From: Marchantia polymorpha subsp. ruderalis
Lineage: Eukaryota > Streptophyta > Marchantiopsida > Marchantiales > Marchantiaceae
Reading direction: 5' to 3'
DNA length: 64,000 bases
NCBI GenBank assembly: GCA_037833965.1
Contig: AP031358.1
Location: 2,054,001 to 2,118,000, forward strand
Shown piece after piece: positions 43,836-56,635 of the stretch. Made by a program: the position numbers and the translations under genes. Below the pieces are notes generated by a model that saw only the letters and a list, made by a program, of their open reading frames with translations, searched no databases and was not told the DNA's origin. The stretch's first letter is position 1. Every line of letters begins with the position of its first letter.

Positions 43836-45422
43836 TTTTCCCGCTTGCGGTCGAATATGATGAGCATACCGGAGACTGCAAGCTGTGAGTAATGTTGAGA
43901 AGGTGAGATTTGGCTTTGGAAATTGCAGGAAACTATATGATGGCTAAGCCTTGACTATCGGAGGCATTGAATTATTGACTTATCATAGATGTTCTTCCAT
44001 GGCATGTGGGGGTGAGGGTTGTTCGAATTCTTTCATACAGATGAGAACATTTTGATGGACACAGGCCGAGGCGAAATCTTTGAGAAATTGCTTCGTTCTG
44101 ACCATCCAGAAAATTTTCTGCTTCATTTCCGTTCCTTGAGAATGATCAAGCAGATGAGCCAAATCTTCAGAGCAGCACTTTGCACTCTGTTGGTGTCTGC
44201 GGATGTGATTATTGGCCACGGAATTTTTTCTCCACTGCACCCCAGCAGGAATGACATCGAAAAGAACTAACTTGAACTATGACCATCCAGACCTGAGTTT
44301 CTCATCGTGCACATTCCTTTTATCCCACGGGAGCTTCAAACCTGAACCTTTTCAAACTAATGGACAACAAAGCGAGGAAAAAGTGAAATCTGCAGACCCG
44401 AGGCCTGATTCTTCATCAATTGAGCTGCACGTTATCAACGGGAACGCAGAAACTCATACTAATACAACTCAGTATTGTCAATAGAACATGCATAATACTA
44501 TTATTGAGCGACGCTCTCAATATAACTGCAGTTTCTAGCTACCAAACCGAAGACATAAACTGGGACCAACCAAGTATAGACAAGCTTTAAGTTTTGTCTA
44601 TTATGCCATATACCATCGCTATATCATAATATTGATTGATATATTAAGAAAAATCTCAACTATCACATCGCTGATTGTATCATGGATAACTATACCAGGT
44701 AATCTTAAAGACGTTGATACAATCCACGGTGTATATGTTCGTTGATATCTGGGTGGTGGAATTGCATTTGCCTACAGCCAAGTTGGAGTGAGAAGGATGG
44801 AAATCGGGGTTCTTGTTGTCAACTGATTGGTGAGAGTTCGCTTGGAGCATTGTTGTTGATGATGCTGAAGTTCCTTCATGAGCAGACGTTCTCTCAGGGA
44901 CTTGTTGGGGCGGTTCATAATCTTTCCTGGAGATGATAAGACGTTGGGAAGATTATTAGATGGACGAATGAAAGCGTAAATGTTGTCCAATGATGATGCA
45001 AACACTTCTCTCTCTCGCGAGGCTTTGTCTTGGCCGAATTCAGAACCTTTGCAGCTCTCAGCGCTGTCGTCTTGTCTGATCCAGGGACTTGTGGATGTGA
45101 TCACTGGTTGTAAGGTTTTTCCTCGAGAGCAACCTCGAAAAGAATGATACTAGCGTTGCTGGGTTTATCAACAATATCGAACAGGGATGACCTTTCTGGA
45201 CAGACGAGTTCATATTAGTGCAATTACTTTTTATTTATATAACCAAAAACATATAATACAGACAAATCAGACCACTAAAATCTTTCGGTATCCAGAATCT
45301 TTTATCAGATATAAGCTTATGCTGTATCTGAAAGTTAGATCGAAAGATCCAAACACTATCGAAGTATACATCTGATGAACAGCTATCCTCCTGAACATGG
45401 CTTCACTGACTTAAAAGACCGA

Positions 45423-45791
45423 ACGAGAAACCATAAGGCACGCCAGGATTCATCCAGAGACAATAAGTGAGACTTTTGAGTCGACTTCTAACATCTGGGC
45501 AGCGTAGCGGCTGCCTGTAACCCGAGCGGGAGTAGGAGAGATGGGAGCTGGGGCTCTCGCAGAGGACCGCTGGGATCATGTCGAAGGCACGTCCACTCGA
45601 AGCGTGGAGTCTCTGATCTGGGCTCGTCGGCGGAAGCCAGGGGAGTCTGGTGAGATGATGCGGAGGGCACAGCGTGAGGCGGGCGACCGAGCAGCGATCA
45701 CTTCCCGCTCTGCGCAGTCGAGGGACCGCGTGCTTGAATGCCTGTCAGCGATCATCCGACGCGAACAGCTTCCTGCAACCTCTCTCTGATC
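45423..45791 (+). repeat. Array core, copy 5, with open 82-codon frame
   Basis: The ORF is 45541-45789. It differs by A/V and P/R replacements (RSVESLIWARRRK). It is followed by a distinctive duplicated gaatatgat motif, also found after copy 8. Confidence 0.65.
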
Positions 45792-46880
45792 TTTTTCCGC
45801 TTGCGGTCGAATATGATACTCTCGAATATGATCGCTTGCATACCGGAGACTGCAAGCTGTGTAATTTAGAGAAAGTGGGATTTGGCTTTGGAAATTGCAG
45901 GAAACTTTAGGATGGCTAAGCCTTGACTATCGGAGTCATTGAATTATTGACATATCATAGGTGTTCTTCCATGGCATGTGAGGGTTATTTGAATTCTTTC
46001 ATACATATGAGAACATTTTTGTGGACACTGGCCGAGACAAAACCTTGAGAAATTGCTTGCTTGTGACCTTGCAGATAATTTTCTGCTTTATTTCCGTTCC
46101 TCCAGACTTTTCAGGCACATGAGCCAAATTTTCACATCAGCACTTTGCACTGTGTTGGTTTTTGGTCCCTGCCTGGAGCAGTGGATATGATTATTGGCCG
46201 CGGAAAATTTTGTCCACTGCATCCTAGCAGGAATGAGATCGAAAGAACTACCTTTAACTATGATAATTGAGACCTGAGTTTCTCATCGTGCACATTCCTT
46301 TTATCCCACGGCAGCTTTCAAAGCTGAACCTATTCAAACTTTCGGACAACAAAGCCAGGAGAAAGTGAATCTGCAGACCCGAGGCCTGATTGACCTGAGA
46401 CCTGAGGGCCTGATTGGCCCTCAATGTGAGCTGCACGCCATCAAAGCAAACGCATAAATTCTTACTCATATAAATTAGCAGTGTCTGCAATAGAACATCC
46501 ATAATGCTATCATTGAGCAGCGCTCTCAAGATAACTGCATTATTAGCTAGCAAACCAAATACATAAACTGTGATCAACCACGACTAGACAAGCTCTAAGA
46601 TTGGTCTATCATGGCTTATACCATCGCTACATCATGATATTGATTGATATATAACGAGTAATATCAAATATCACATCTCTGATTGTATCATGGATAAGTA
46701 TACGGTGAAATAGGAATGTCCTTGCTACAATCCACGGCATATATGGTCGCTGATATTGGTTGGACTTGTGAGTGCCTATAGCCAATCTGGAGTGAGAAGG
46801 ATGGATTTCGGGGTTCTTGTTGTCCCCTGGGATCATGTTGACGACACTCTGGTCTGGGATCCTATGAAGAATCGAGAAGT

Positions 46881-46956
46881 GTCTGGAGATGATGTGGTGG
46901 AAGGCACAGCGTGACCAGGCTAAGGTTGTGCCTCCACTTCATCATCTCTCCAGACC
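46881..46956. repeat. Imperfect palindrome in the half-core, unit 3
   Basis: Arms GTCTGGAGATGATG and CATCATCTCTCCAGAC pair at the base, with further pairing of ggaggcaca-like arms inside. The preceding bases (gggatcatgttgacgacactctggtctggg) parallel the core's gggatcatgtcgaaggcac... segment, showing that this is a diverged half-core. Confidence 0.55.
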
Positions 46957-47365
46957 GAGCGCAGGCAAGGGATAGCATGGTTGTCCGATCCAAGGACAGG
47001 TGGATGTGATCACTGATCGCAGGTTTCCTTCACATCAAGCTTGCGAACCAGAAAAACTAATGTGGTTACGAATAAGAACACAGAAGACTTTTCTAAAGAT
47101 ACCAGTTCACTACAGCACAATTACTTTTCTTTTTATAACATAAATATTCGATTACAGTTCCATCTCAAAGACAAGGTAAAAAAAGTGGACACAGACAAAT
47201 AATATCATCCGTATCCAGAAGCCTTGATCAGGGTATTGGTTTGTGCTGTATATAATCCACGGAAAGGCATTAGTTACATAGAAAGATCCAAACACTATCA
47301 ACGAATTCGCAGTACATTCGATGAACAGATATCCTGAACATGGCCACATTGATCCACAAGACCGA

Positions 47366-47734
47366 ACGAGAAACCATAAGGCACGCCAGGATTCATACAG
47401 AGACAATAAGTGAGGCTTTTGAGTCGACTTCTAACATCTGGGCAGCGTAGCGACTGTCTGTAACCCGAGCGGGAGTAAGAGAGATGGGAGCAGGGGCTCT
47501 CGCAGAGGACCGCTGGGACCATGTCGAAGGCACGTCCACTCGAAGCGCGGAGTCTCTGATCTGGGCTCCTCGGCGGAAGCCAGGGGAGTCTGGGGAGATA
47601 ATGTGGAGGGCACAGCGTGAGGCGGGCGACCGAGCAGCGATCACTTCCCGCTCTGCGCAGTCGAGGGACCGCGTGCTTGAATGCTTGCCAGCGATCATCC
47701 GACGTGAGCAGCTTCCTGCAACTTCTCTCTGATC
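47366..47734 (+). repeat. Array core, copy 6, with open 82-codon frame
   Basis: The ORF is 47484-47732. It is nearly identical to copy 9 at the window end, apart from a few substitutions. Confidence 0.65.
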
Positions 47735-48736
47735 TTTTTTCGCTTGTGGTCGGATATGATGAGCACACCTCTAAGAGACTGTAACTTGTGATTAATGTTG
47801 ATATGATGAAATTTGTCTTTGGAAATAGCTGAAAACAGTATGGTGGCCTAGCCTTGACTACTGGAGGCATAGTATTCTCGATTTAGAACAGAAGTTCTTC
47901 CATGGCATGCGGGGTTAGTTCGGATTCTTTCATTCACATGAAATCAGCTTGGTGAACACAGGCAGAGGCAAAATCCTTCACACATTGCTTTCTCTCAGAA
48001 AGTTTTCTGCTTTATTTTCGTTCCTCGAGTGTGATCAGGCAGATAAGCTAAAGTTTCAAAGCAGAACTTTGCACTCTGTTGGTGTCTGGTCCCTGCGTGC
48101 ACCAGTGGATTATTGGCAGCAGAAACCTCCTCTTGTACACCCTAGCAGGAATGAAATCGAAAAGGAGTAACTTTAACTATGACCATCCAGACCTGAGTTT
48201 CTCATCCTTATCCCACGGGAGCTTCAAAGCTTAACCTATTCAAACTAACGGGCAACAAAGCGAGGAGAAAGTGAAATCTGCAGACCCGAGGCCTGATTCT
48301 TTATCAATTTGAGCTGCACGTCATCAACGGGAACGCAGAATCTCATACTAATACAACTCAGTATTGTCAATAGAACATCCACAATACTATTATTAAGCGG
48401 TGCTCTCAATATAACTGCAGTTTCTAGCTACCAAACAGAAGATATAAATGACACCAACCAAGTATAGACAAGCTTTAAGTTTTGTCATGATATTCATTGA
48501 TCTAATACAAGAAATCTCAACTATCACCATCGCTGATTGTATCATGGATAACCATACCATGCAATCTTAATGACGTTGACACAATCCACGGAAATATGTT
48601 CTTTATTAAGTGGGCGGTGGACTTGCGTCTGCCTACAGCCAAGCTGGAATGAGAAGGATAGAAATCGGGATTTTTGTTGTTCGCCGGGAACATGTTAACG
48701 AAACACTGGTCTGGGATCCTCTGCAGAATCGAGAGG

Positions 48737-48816
48737 AGTCTGGAGAGACGATGTGGTGGAAGTCTCAGAGTGACCAGTCTCACGCTGCGCCTTCCACCAC
48801 ATCATCTCTCCAGACC
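48737..48816. repeat. Imperfect palindrome in the half-core, unit 4
   Basis: agtctggagagacgatgtgg pairs with ccaccacatcatctctccag. In the same frame as the core ORF, a 73-codon frame at 48610-48831 reads EHVNETLVWDP and EESGETMWWKSQSDQ. This parallels DHVEGTSTRS, IWAP and ESGEIMWRAQREA of the core. Confidence 0.55.
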
Positions 48817-49559
48817 CAGCGCACAGTATAGTTGTATGCTTGTCAATGATCATCCCATGCGAGCAGCTACCTCTGATCTGTCTTTCACTCATCCGTTTTG
48901 GGTCCATAGTGGATATTAAGTCTTAACGATAGGCAGATCTGAGGATAAGACTGATTGGTGAGAGTTCACTTGCAGCATTGTTGTTGATGATGCTGAAGTT
49001 CCTTCATGAGCAGACGTTCTCTCAAGGACATGTGGGGGCGGTTCATAGTCTTTCCTGGAGATGATAAGAGGTTGGGAAGATTATTAGATGGACGAATGAA
49101 AGCGTAAATGTTGTCCAATGATGATGCAAACACTTCTTTCTCTCTCGAGGCTTTGTCTGGGCCGAATTTCAGAAACTTTGCAGCTCTCAGCGCTGTCGTC
49201 TTGTCTGATCCAGGGACTATTGGATGTGATCACTGGTTGTACGGTTTCCTCGAGAGCACCCTCGCAAAGAATGATAATGATGTTGCTGGATTTATCAACA
49301 ATATCGAACAGGGATGACCTTTCTAGACATACGAGTTCATTTCAGTGAAATTATTTTTTATCTTTAAAAACCAAAAAAAATAAAATATAGACAAATCAGA
49401 ACACTGAAATCTTTCGGTATCCAGAATCCTTAATCAGGTATTAGTTTATGCTGTATTTGATCCACGGAAAGTTACGTCCAAAGATCCAAACACTCTCAAC
49501 CAATACATCTCATGAACAGCTATTCTCCTGAACATGGCCATATTGACTTACGAGACCGA

Positions 49560-49928
49560 ACGAGAAACCATAAGGCACGCCAGGATTCATCCAGAGACAA
49601 TAAGTGAGGTTTTTGAGTCGTATTCAAACATCTGGACCGCGTAGCGGCTGTCTGTAACCCGAGCGGGAGTAGGAGAGATGGGAGCTGGGGCTCTCGCAGA
49701 GGACCGCTGGGATCATGTCGAAGGCACGTCCACTCGAAGCGCGGAGTCTCTGATCTCGGCTCCTCGGCGGAAGCCAGGGGAGTCTGTGGAGATGATGCGG
49801 AGGGCACAGCGTGAGGCGGGCGACCGAGCAGCGATCACTTCCCGCTCTGCGCAGTCGAGGGACAGCGTGCTTGAATGCTTGCCAGCGATCATCCGATGTG
49901 AGGAGCTTCCTGCAACCTCTCTCTGATC
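49560..49928 (+). repeat. Array core, copy 7, with open 82-codon frame
   Basis: The ORF is 49678-49926. The sequence after the core is nearly identical to that after copy 3 for about 1.2 kb, marking the start of the second higher-order block. Confidence 0.65.
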
Positions 49929-50563
49929 TTTTTTCGCTTGCGGTCTTATATGATGATCATACCGAGACTGCAAGCTGTGAGTAACGTTGACATGGTGAGG
50001 CAGGTTTGGCTTTGGAAATTGCAAAAAACTATATGATGGCCTAGCCTAGCCTTGAGCAGCTTCCTGCCACCTCTTTCTGCATTCTGTTTCCCATTGGGCC
50101 CATGCTTTTACTCGTTCAAAACTGCAGATCCTATCTGTGCGTGAGGATTATCTGATGAGTGGATTCTTCCAAGAAGAGTGACTCTAGCTCGGGAGGTGAT
50201 ACTGTGGAAGGCCAATTTGATAAAAGACATCTGCGACCAAATATTCATACAGATCCTCTCATATTCAATGTCAATCCTTCTTCTTTTCTTGTCGGCTCGA
50301 CAAATTTATCGTAACATCAATGTGCACTCCGTCCTGCTTGGATGCTTTTCCGGGGTTAAAAAGATGTACCTCTGCACATCCCAGCGCAAAGTGATGACAA
50401 TGGGGCATCCAAATATCGGTAGCAGCCCATCAAGGGAAGAGTTGCCTCGCTGCTTCCTTGAGCACTTGTCACATCTCATGTCAGGGAATGAAATTGGCAT
50501 TTCCTAATCCACGATCCAGTCTGTTGGACTACTGTGGAACGTGTGATGTTCAAAGTGATCAGG

Positions 50564-50643
50564 AGTCCGGAGAGACGATGTGGTGGAAGTCACAGCGTGA
50601 CCAGGCTCACGCTGTGCCTCCCACCACATCTTCTTTCCAGACC
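50564..50643. repeat. Imperfect palindrome in the half-core, unit 5
   Basis: Same sequence as the palindrome at 42641-42720, as expected from the block duplication. Confidence 0.6.
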
Positions 50644-52469
50644 GAGCGCACGCAAGGGACAGCATGGTTGTGTGGTTGTCATTGGCATTCCCATGCGAGC
50701 AGCTACTTCCGATTTGACTCTCACTCATCTGTTTTGGGTCCATAGTTGATATTAAGTAGTAACTACAGACAGATCTGAGGAAAATACTGATTGGTGAGAC
50801 TTGGCTTGGAGCATTGATGTTGATGATGCTGAAGTTCCTTCTTGAAAAGAAGTTCTCTCTCAAGGACATGTTGGGGCGGTTTACAATCTTTCCTGGAGAT
50901 GATAAGAGGTTGGGAAGATGATCAGATGGACCGATTCCCGCTTGAATGTTGTCCACTGATCTTGCGAACACTTCTCTCTCGCGAGGCTTTGTCTGGGCCG
51001 AATTTCCAAACCTGTGCAGCTCTCAGCGCTGTCATCTTGTCTGATCGAGAGACTAGTGGATGTGATTACTGGTTGTAAGGTTTGCTTGGGAGCTGTGGTA
51101 ACACACTTTTTGTTTTTTTTTGCAGAATTTAAACAATTTTAGAAAACTAGTACCGAAGCAGTGTTTGTAGTTAGAAAAGGGTATGTTAAATAGAGTGGAT
51201 TGATGAGATTGTCACGAGGTCACGAAGAATCGCGTAGTCGGATGTACCAACGCCAATGTCTTCGGCGCATTCGGCAAAAGCTCCTTTTCTGAGACGCCTC
51301 TACTCACGCGCTTCCAGCGTATAAGGAAGCTACGCTTCCGGCGCAGACACCTCAGGAGGAGGTTTTGCTAAAGACGTCAGAAGAAGGGCCCGGACCTCTG
51401 AAGGCGTCCGACCATGACTGCGCCTTCGGCGATGCGCCGCTAGCGCGGAAAGGGAAAACCTTCATAACGATCGGAATACACGGTAGATCCAGTTGGTTGA
51501 AGTCTCATTAGAAAGAACTCGGGACGCTCGTTCTAACGAGCCCAAGAGCGTCGGAGATGGATCAGGGACGGAGAAGCTATGAGCGTCGGAAAACTCGTAG
51601 CCGGACATGCGCCGTTCGCGCTAGGGTTCACAGCCGGAAAGGACTCCCGTACGCCTTCGGCGATACGCCTTCGGCGGAATCGCGCGCTCATGGGAGGAAA
51701 CCAACTCAGATTCGGAAGCGCCTTTGGCGGCTGCTCATGGAAGGAAAGCGCCGGTCGGATGTACGCCTCCGACGTGGCGCTGATGGCCGGATGCGCTGGC
51801 ATGATTTGCGCTGGTATGATTTGCGCTGGCGGATATGCGCCGTCAGCAATGGACGAGGCATAAAGGACAAAATAAGCGGTACGAATGCGCGCCGGCGTAA
51901 TTCGCTCCGACTGGATGTGCGCCTCCAGCAAGGCGCCGACGGATAAGGAACACGCCAGCAGCGACACGCTTCCGGTGATGGACGGGTTAGGGAAAGACAA
52001 CATAGCCGACGTATACCCTACGGCGGACTCGAGTCCGGAAGGCGGCGGCGGCGGGAGAATTCAACATTCACGCATGCGAATGCGCGCAGTGCGGAGACGT
52101 GAATTCGCGCATGCAAAGGGCGAACCGTTAGGCCGTATAGCCGGCTGCGTACGTTGTAACCAGTAAGAACGTTGGATGTTCTTGAATTCGGAGAAGAAAA
52201 GACTGCGCTCCAGTCTCATTCTCTCATTCTTGATTTTGCGATTTCCAGCTTCCAAGATTACGCGCAAGGGCGGAGAGACCTGCAGTGAGAGAAGAGAGTG
52301 CGGAGACGAGTTGCGCAAGGATCTTGACAGACCTTGGAGAGAATTGCGAGTAGCTAACCTTAGCGTGAGCGAAGAGAGAGTGAGCAGTCAGTGCTTGAGC
52401 GGCCGACGCGCAGTGGCGATTGTGAGAGAGCGAGCGAAAGGGAGAACGTTTGTGTGTGCAGGAAACGCA

Positions 52470-55025
52470 ATGTCGAAGGTTCCCCAGCTGCGAGTGTCTC
52501 CCCTAAGTGTGCCGCAGATCGGTCTACGCGCATTTCAAGATGTGCTGCTGGGGCTGAAGCTCGATTTTCTCCTGTGGGGGTGGAACTGGACATGTCCGGA
52601 GATGGTGCGCGAGTATCTGCAGGAGAGACACAAGCCCTCACGCGGATTCCGTCCACATCCAGAAAGATGGGACATTTGTAACTGGGCGCAGGTGTTGGGC
52701 AGGTGTGCCGGCGAGGAAGGGGATCTCCTCTTCGAGGCCGATAGCGTGAAGGTGTCCCAGGAGGAAGAAATCTCCTACAATGAGCTCTTCAAAGTTGCCA
52801 GGCATCCCAAGAACGGTTTCCGGACACGGGATTACAAAGATCGATTGCGGAGAAATGTCGCGACTGCATTGCTGCAGATATTGCAGCCGACCAAGACCGC
52901 TTACATGCATGGTTAGCAGGTAGAATTTGTGGACCTAGTGTTGTCAGGAGCTCCAGTGCATTGGGCACGGCTCCTGTGGAAGGTGACGCGCCAACATGCG
53001 CAAGAAGAGAGAGGAGGAACCCTCAATCATCTTTCGCCTTACCTGATTGTGTTTTATCGGGCGATGGGATGTTTGACAAATTCAGAGCGGACACGGTTTC
53101 CGCTGCTGACACAGAGCTATCCAGGTAGATACTCACGGGAGGCCGAAGTAGACACGGATCCGGACGAGGAACCTGCCAGTCCACCTCCGGCTCCGGCCCC
53201 AGCAAGAGCAGCAGAAGAACGTCAAAGTGAGCGCATTCCGCGAAAGCGGAAGTGGGATGAGAGACCTGAGGACAGGCAGCCGGAAGTGCCAGCTGCGCCG
53301 ACTCGTGGTCGGCCCACCCACGAGCCTCACAGTCGACCAAAACAGAGGGCACGCAAAATGCCAACTAGTACTGAGGAGACCGGGCGTACTCCGCTCCGGC
53401 GGAATCCCACGCAGGAGGAGATAATCGCGCAGATTCTAGGGAAGTCGACAAATACCTCTGCGCAGAAGGCACCAATGCCTTCGGAAGGAGATGGACGGAC
53501 TTACAGTCGGCCGACTACGAGTCGGGCGACTGAAGGTCGACAAGCGGAAGGAAGGCCAACTGAACGGCGCGTTGAACCGGACAGCAGGCCGGAAGCAGAA
53601 GAGAGTTTGGCTGACGAGCCAACAACCCTCAGAAGGTCGTCTTCGGCGGAAGGCACTTCTGGGAAAACGCCACCAGCAAGCAGGCCAAGTGGAGTGAAGA
53701 CGCGCAGGGTGTATCCGACTCCCAGTCGGACAACTGCTGGTCGGCCGACTGCGAGTCGGTCAACAGAGAGTCGGCCGGATTCGCCGACTGCGAGACGGAC
53801 AGGGCCGGCGACCAGTGTGCGGACGCCTTCGGCGGACGCACCTTCAGCGAAGACACCTTCCGCGCAGATTGCGCCGGAAGGGCAGGCAGCAAAAGCGGGC
53901 GGTGCAAAGGTGACAAGAGTCACTGCGGCGTCGACCCCTTGGGAGACCGAAGATCGAGCCGGAACAGGGGCTCAAGCAGTGGGATCCCCCACTGCCCTAG
54001 ATATTTTAGCAGGCAGTGGTGTGGCAGTCGCAGCGGAAGCTGCTGCGCGCCACAGTTCCAGGGAGTCGCCAAGGGATTCGGTGGCGACTGAAATCCTCGA
54101 GACTGAGGATGAGACGAGCTCGGAAGAGCAGGAAGCGGATTCTGTGCAGAAAACGCCAACAGGGGTGTTGTGCGAGCAGATAGTCCCACTCCTGCGATAT
54201 CTGGATCGCAAGACATCCAAGTACTCGGGTACTGGAAAACCGCAGTCTTATGTGGAGACTGTCAAGCGCAGGACGAGGAGCAAGGTGGCCACTTGGGCCT
54301 CTAGGTGCCACGTATATCAGGAGAGGAATACCGCCCTCCGACAACACCTGGCGGTCACACAGAAGCTATACCAAGCCTTGCAGCAGCAGAGGGAGGATGC
54401 GGCGACGAAAAGCCAGGCGGATGCCGAGCTAATGCGGGCAAAGATCGAGTCGGAATTGCAGGAAGAGCGGAGACAAAACCGCATCCTAGCAGCCGAGCTT
54501 GCGCGCCAGACGCGCGCCTTAGAAGAAAGTCAAAGAGGCCGCAAGGAGGATGAGGAGTTGTTGCGCAACTTGCAATCCGAGTGCTCGGATTTGAAGGCGC
54601 AGCGTGCGGAAGCGGAAATGCAGCTAGCAGAGGTGGAAGGCAGCTGCCGGGCGCGAGAAGAGTTGGCGACGCGGGTGACTCACTGTCTAAAAGGATACGC
54701 CCATTGGGAGGTGGCAGCTCAAGAGAGGATCACACTCAGGGAGTTCGAGCTTCGGGCGGCGGCATTGACGGAGGGTGACAGTCGGAGTCGGCGGCGAGTA
54801 GCGAGGAAATTAGAAACCTTCTTGTCGGGTGCGCGCGACACTATGGCGCACTTAGAGTCGGAAGTCACTGCAGCCCTCCGACGCCTGGGGTTGCGTAGCC
54901 GGTCGAAAGACTGGCAAGGAAGAGACAGCGAGCGGAGCAGTCGGGCGCGCAGGAGGCGCAGCACCGGATCCGTCGAGTGCAGTAGTATAGTTTGGTTTCG
55001 CGTAGATGTTGCGAGTAGTAGATAG
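52470..55025 (+). pseudogene. U3-encoded coiled-coil protein, diverged copy with an amber codon
   Basis: The frame is open from 52176, but similarity to the other copies starts at the Met of 52470 (AMSKVPQLRVSP against AMTRPSRLRMVP). A TAG at 52914-52916 falls where the others have the Trp of LWQVSFVE; one codon just before it is also missing. The frame then continues uninterrupted to 55025. The N-terminal domain (LKLDFLLWGWNWTCPEMVRE, NGFRTRDYKDRLRRNVATAL, VHWARLLWKVTRQHAQEERG) and the coiled coil with its end (CLKGYAHWEVAAQERITLRE, LRRLGLRSRSKDWQGRD) are well conserved. The disordered middle is not. That pattern is expected if the protein ends were under selection. Confidence 0.85.
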
Positions 55026-55057
55026 GATAGCGTAGTGCTAGTTAGGACCTTTGAGGG

Positions 55058-55086
55058 TATAAAGTAGATCAAGGCGTTTTGCCTTG
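55058..55086 (+). promoter_or_regulatory. TATA box and start-site hairpin (solo LTR 3)
   Basis: TATAAAGTA at 55058-55066 lies 33 bp after the ORF stop. The inverted repeat CAAGGC-GTTTT-GCCTTG at 55070-55086 replaces CCAGGC/GCCTGG with a compensatory change. Confidence 0.7.
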
Positions 55087-56263
55087 GGACTCTTCCAGTT
55101 TCGGAAGTGCAGATCAGGAACTCACTTTCTTGGCGTGTTTGTGCATTTTGGTCCTGGCACCACGTAGAGAAGTTGCAGCATAGCGAAGTTACCGTATGTT
55201 GTAGTTGAAGGCCTTCGGCTGAATGTTCAGAGCTAGTACCCGGTTAGAGACTTGAGTAGTGCGGATCTGCACCTGTGGGTGATTTCTGATGCTCAGAGCC
55301 GGCTGCGAGTTAGATACTTGAACAGTTCCCCCTTACTCCTTCGAGTGACATATCCTGATTGTACTCCTACGGGAAGTTTCCCCTGAATGCCAATGTGAAG
55401 TTTTATTACTTCGTGTAAGCCTTGGTTTGCAATTCAGGTTGTGTGTGTGTTACTGGATCGTGTCTAAGTTAAGTTCTCAGTCGGGCCTGCACTCCCTGCG
55501 TTTGGTGTGAGTCGAGGGTGACGTCCACGGCGTATGAAGAGGCTTCGTTCCGAAGTGGGAAGTCCAGTCCGGGTACCCTACGCTAGTTCCTGGCGGAAGG
55601 GCAGTAAAAGCCGGAGTGGGAGTCACTACCTGCAGAACCTCTGAGTGAATTTTTGAGACACTTTCCCCCTGAAATCCGAAGCGGAGGTCCTGACCGACCT
55701 CCGAGTTGTGCTTTTGCCAGTTTCAGGTATGTGTGTGTGTTGAGTGACTACGCTGTACTGTGCATCCTCCGAGCATCCTCCGAGTCGAGATCCTCCTCCG
55801 AGTCGAGCACTGCAGTATTTCTGGGAGTGACAGTCGCCTAGAATTCAAACTCTACAAAAGTCTGTTAAACGTGACACTTTTACTCTGTGTGTTGCTTCTG
55901 TCCCTGTGGGTTCGATCTTTTTACCACCATACTGCAGTTTTAGCCTTTGGTGGGTTATTACAGGAGCACCCTCGCAGTGAATGATACTAGAGATGCTGGA
56001 TTTATCAACAATATCGAACAGGGATGACTTTCTAGATAAAGGAGTTCATTTCAGTGCAGTTACTTTTTTTTTTTATTTACAAAAATAAAAGACAGACAAA
56101 TCAGACCACTGAAATCTTTCGGTATCCAGAATCATTGGTCAGGTATTAGTTTATGCTGTATTTGATCCAGGGAAAGGTACGTGGAAACATCCAAACACTA
56201 TCAACCAACATATCGGAGGAACAGCTATCATCCGGAACATGGCCACATAGACCTACCAGACAA

Positions 56264-56635
56264 ACGAGAAACCATAAGGCACGCCAGGATTCATCCAGAG
56301 ACAATAAGTGAGGCTTTTGAGTCGTTGAGTTCTAACATCTGGGCAGCGTAGCGGCTGTCTGTAACCCGAGCGGGAGTAAGAGAGATGGGAGCTGGGGCTC
56401 TTGCCGAGGACCGTTGGGATCATGTCGAAGGCACGTCCGCTCGAACCGCGGAGTCTCTGATCTGGGCTCCTCGGCGGAAGCCAGGGCAGTCTGGGGAGAT
56501 AATGTGGACGGCACAGCGTGAGGCGGGCGACCGAGCAGCGATCACTTCCCGCTCTGCGCAGTCGAGGGACCGCGTGCTTGAATGCTTGCCAGCGATCATC
56601 CGATGTGAGCAGCTTCCTGCAACCTCTCTCTGATC
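56264..56635 (+). repeat. Array core, copy 8: hybrid core, open 82-codon frame
   Basis: The ORF is 56385-56633. The 5' part carries the signature of copy 4 (ctt gcc gag gac cgt; gtccgctcgaa). The sequence after the core is that of copy 5 (duplicated gaatatgat motif). A crossover inside the core joined two neighbouring units. Confidence 0.7.

Larger units (their letters stand above)
51094..55962 (+). mobile_element. Solo LTR 3, diverged subfamily (4,869 bp)
   Basis: The element starts TGTGGTAACACAC, ends GTGGGTTATTACA and is flanked by GGAGC (51089-51093 and 55963-55967). The duplicated locus at 43166-43170 shows the same site with a single GGAGC and no insertion. It keeps the same plan (U3 ORF, TATA box, hairpin, R-U5 with GT run) but is clearly diverged. 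Its palindromes use the AGTCGGCCGACT type instead of CCTGTGCACAGG. Confidence 0.93.

Noticed and set aside
41131-51000. Reading the regularly spaced cores as a CRISPR-like or satellite array
   Set aside because: Units are about 1.9 kb with homologous spacers, so they are tandem segmental duplicates. CRISPR does not apply, and the unit is too long and complex for a simple satellite.
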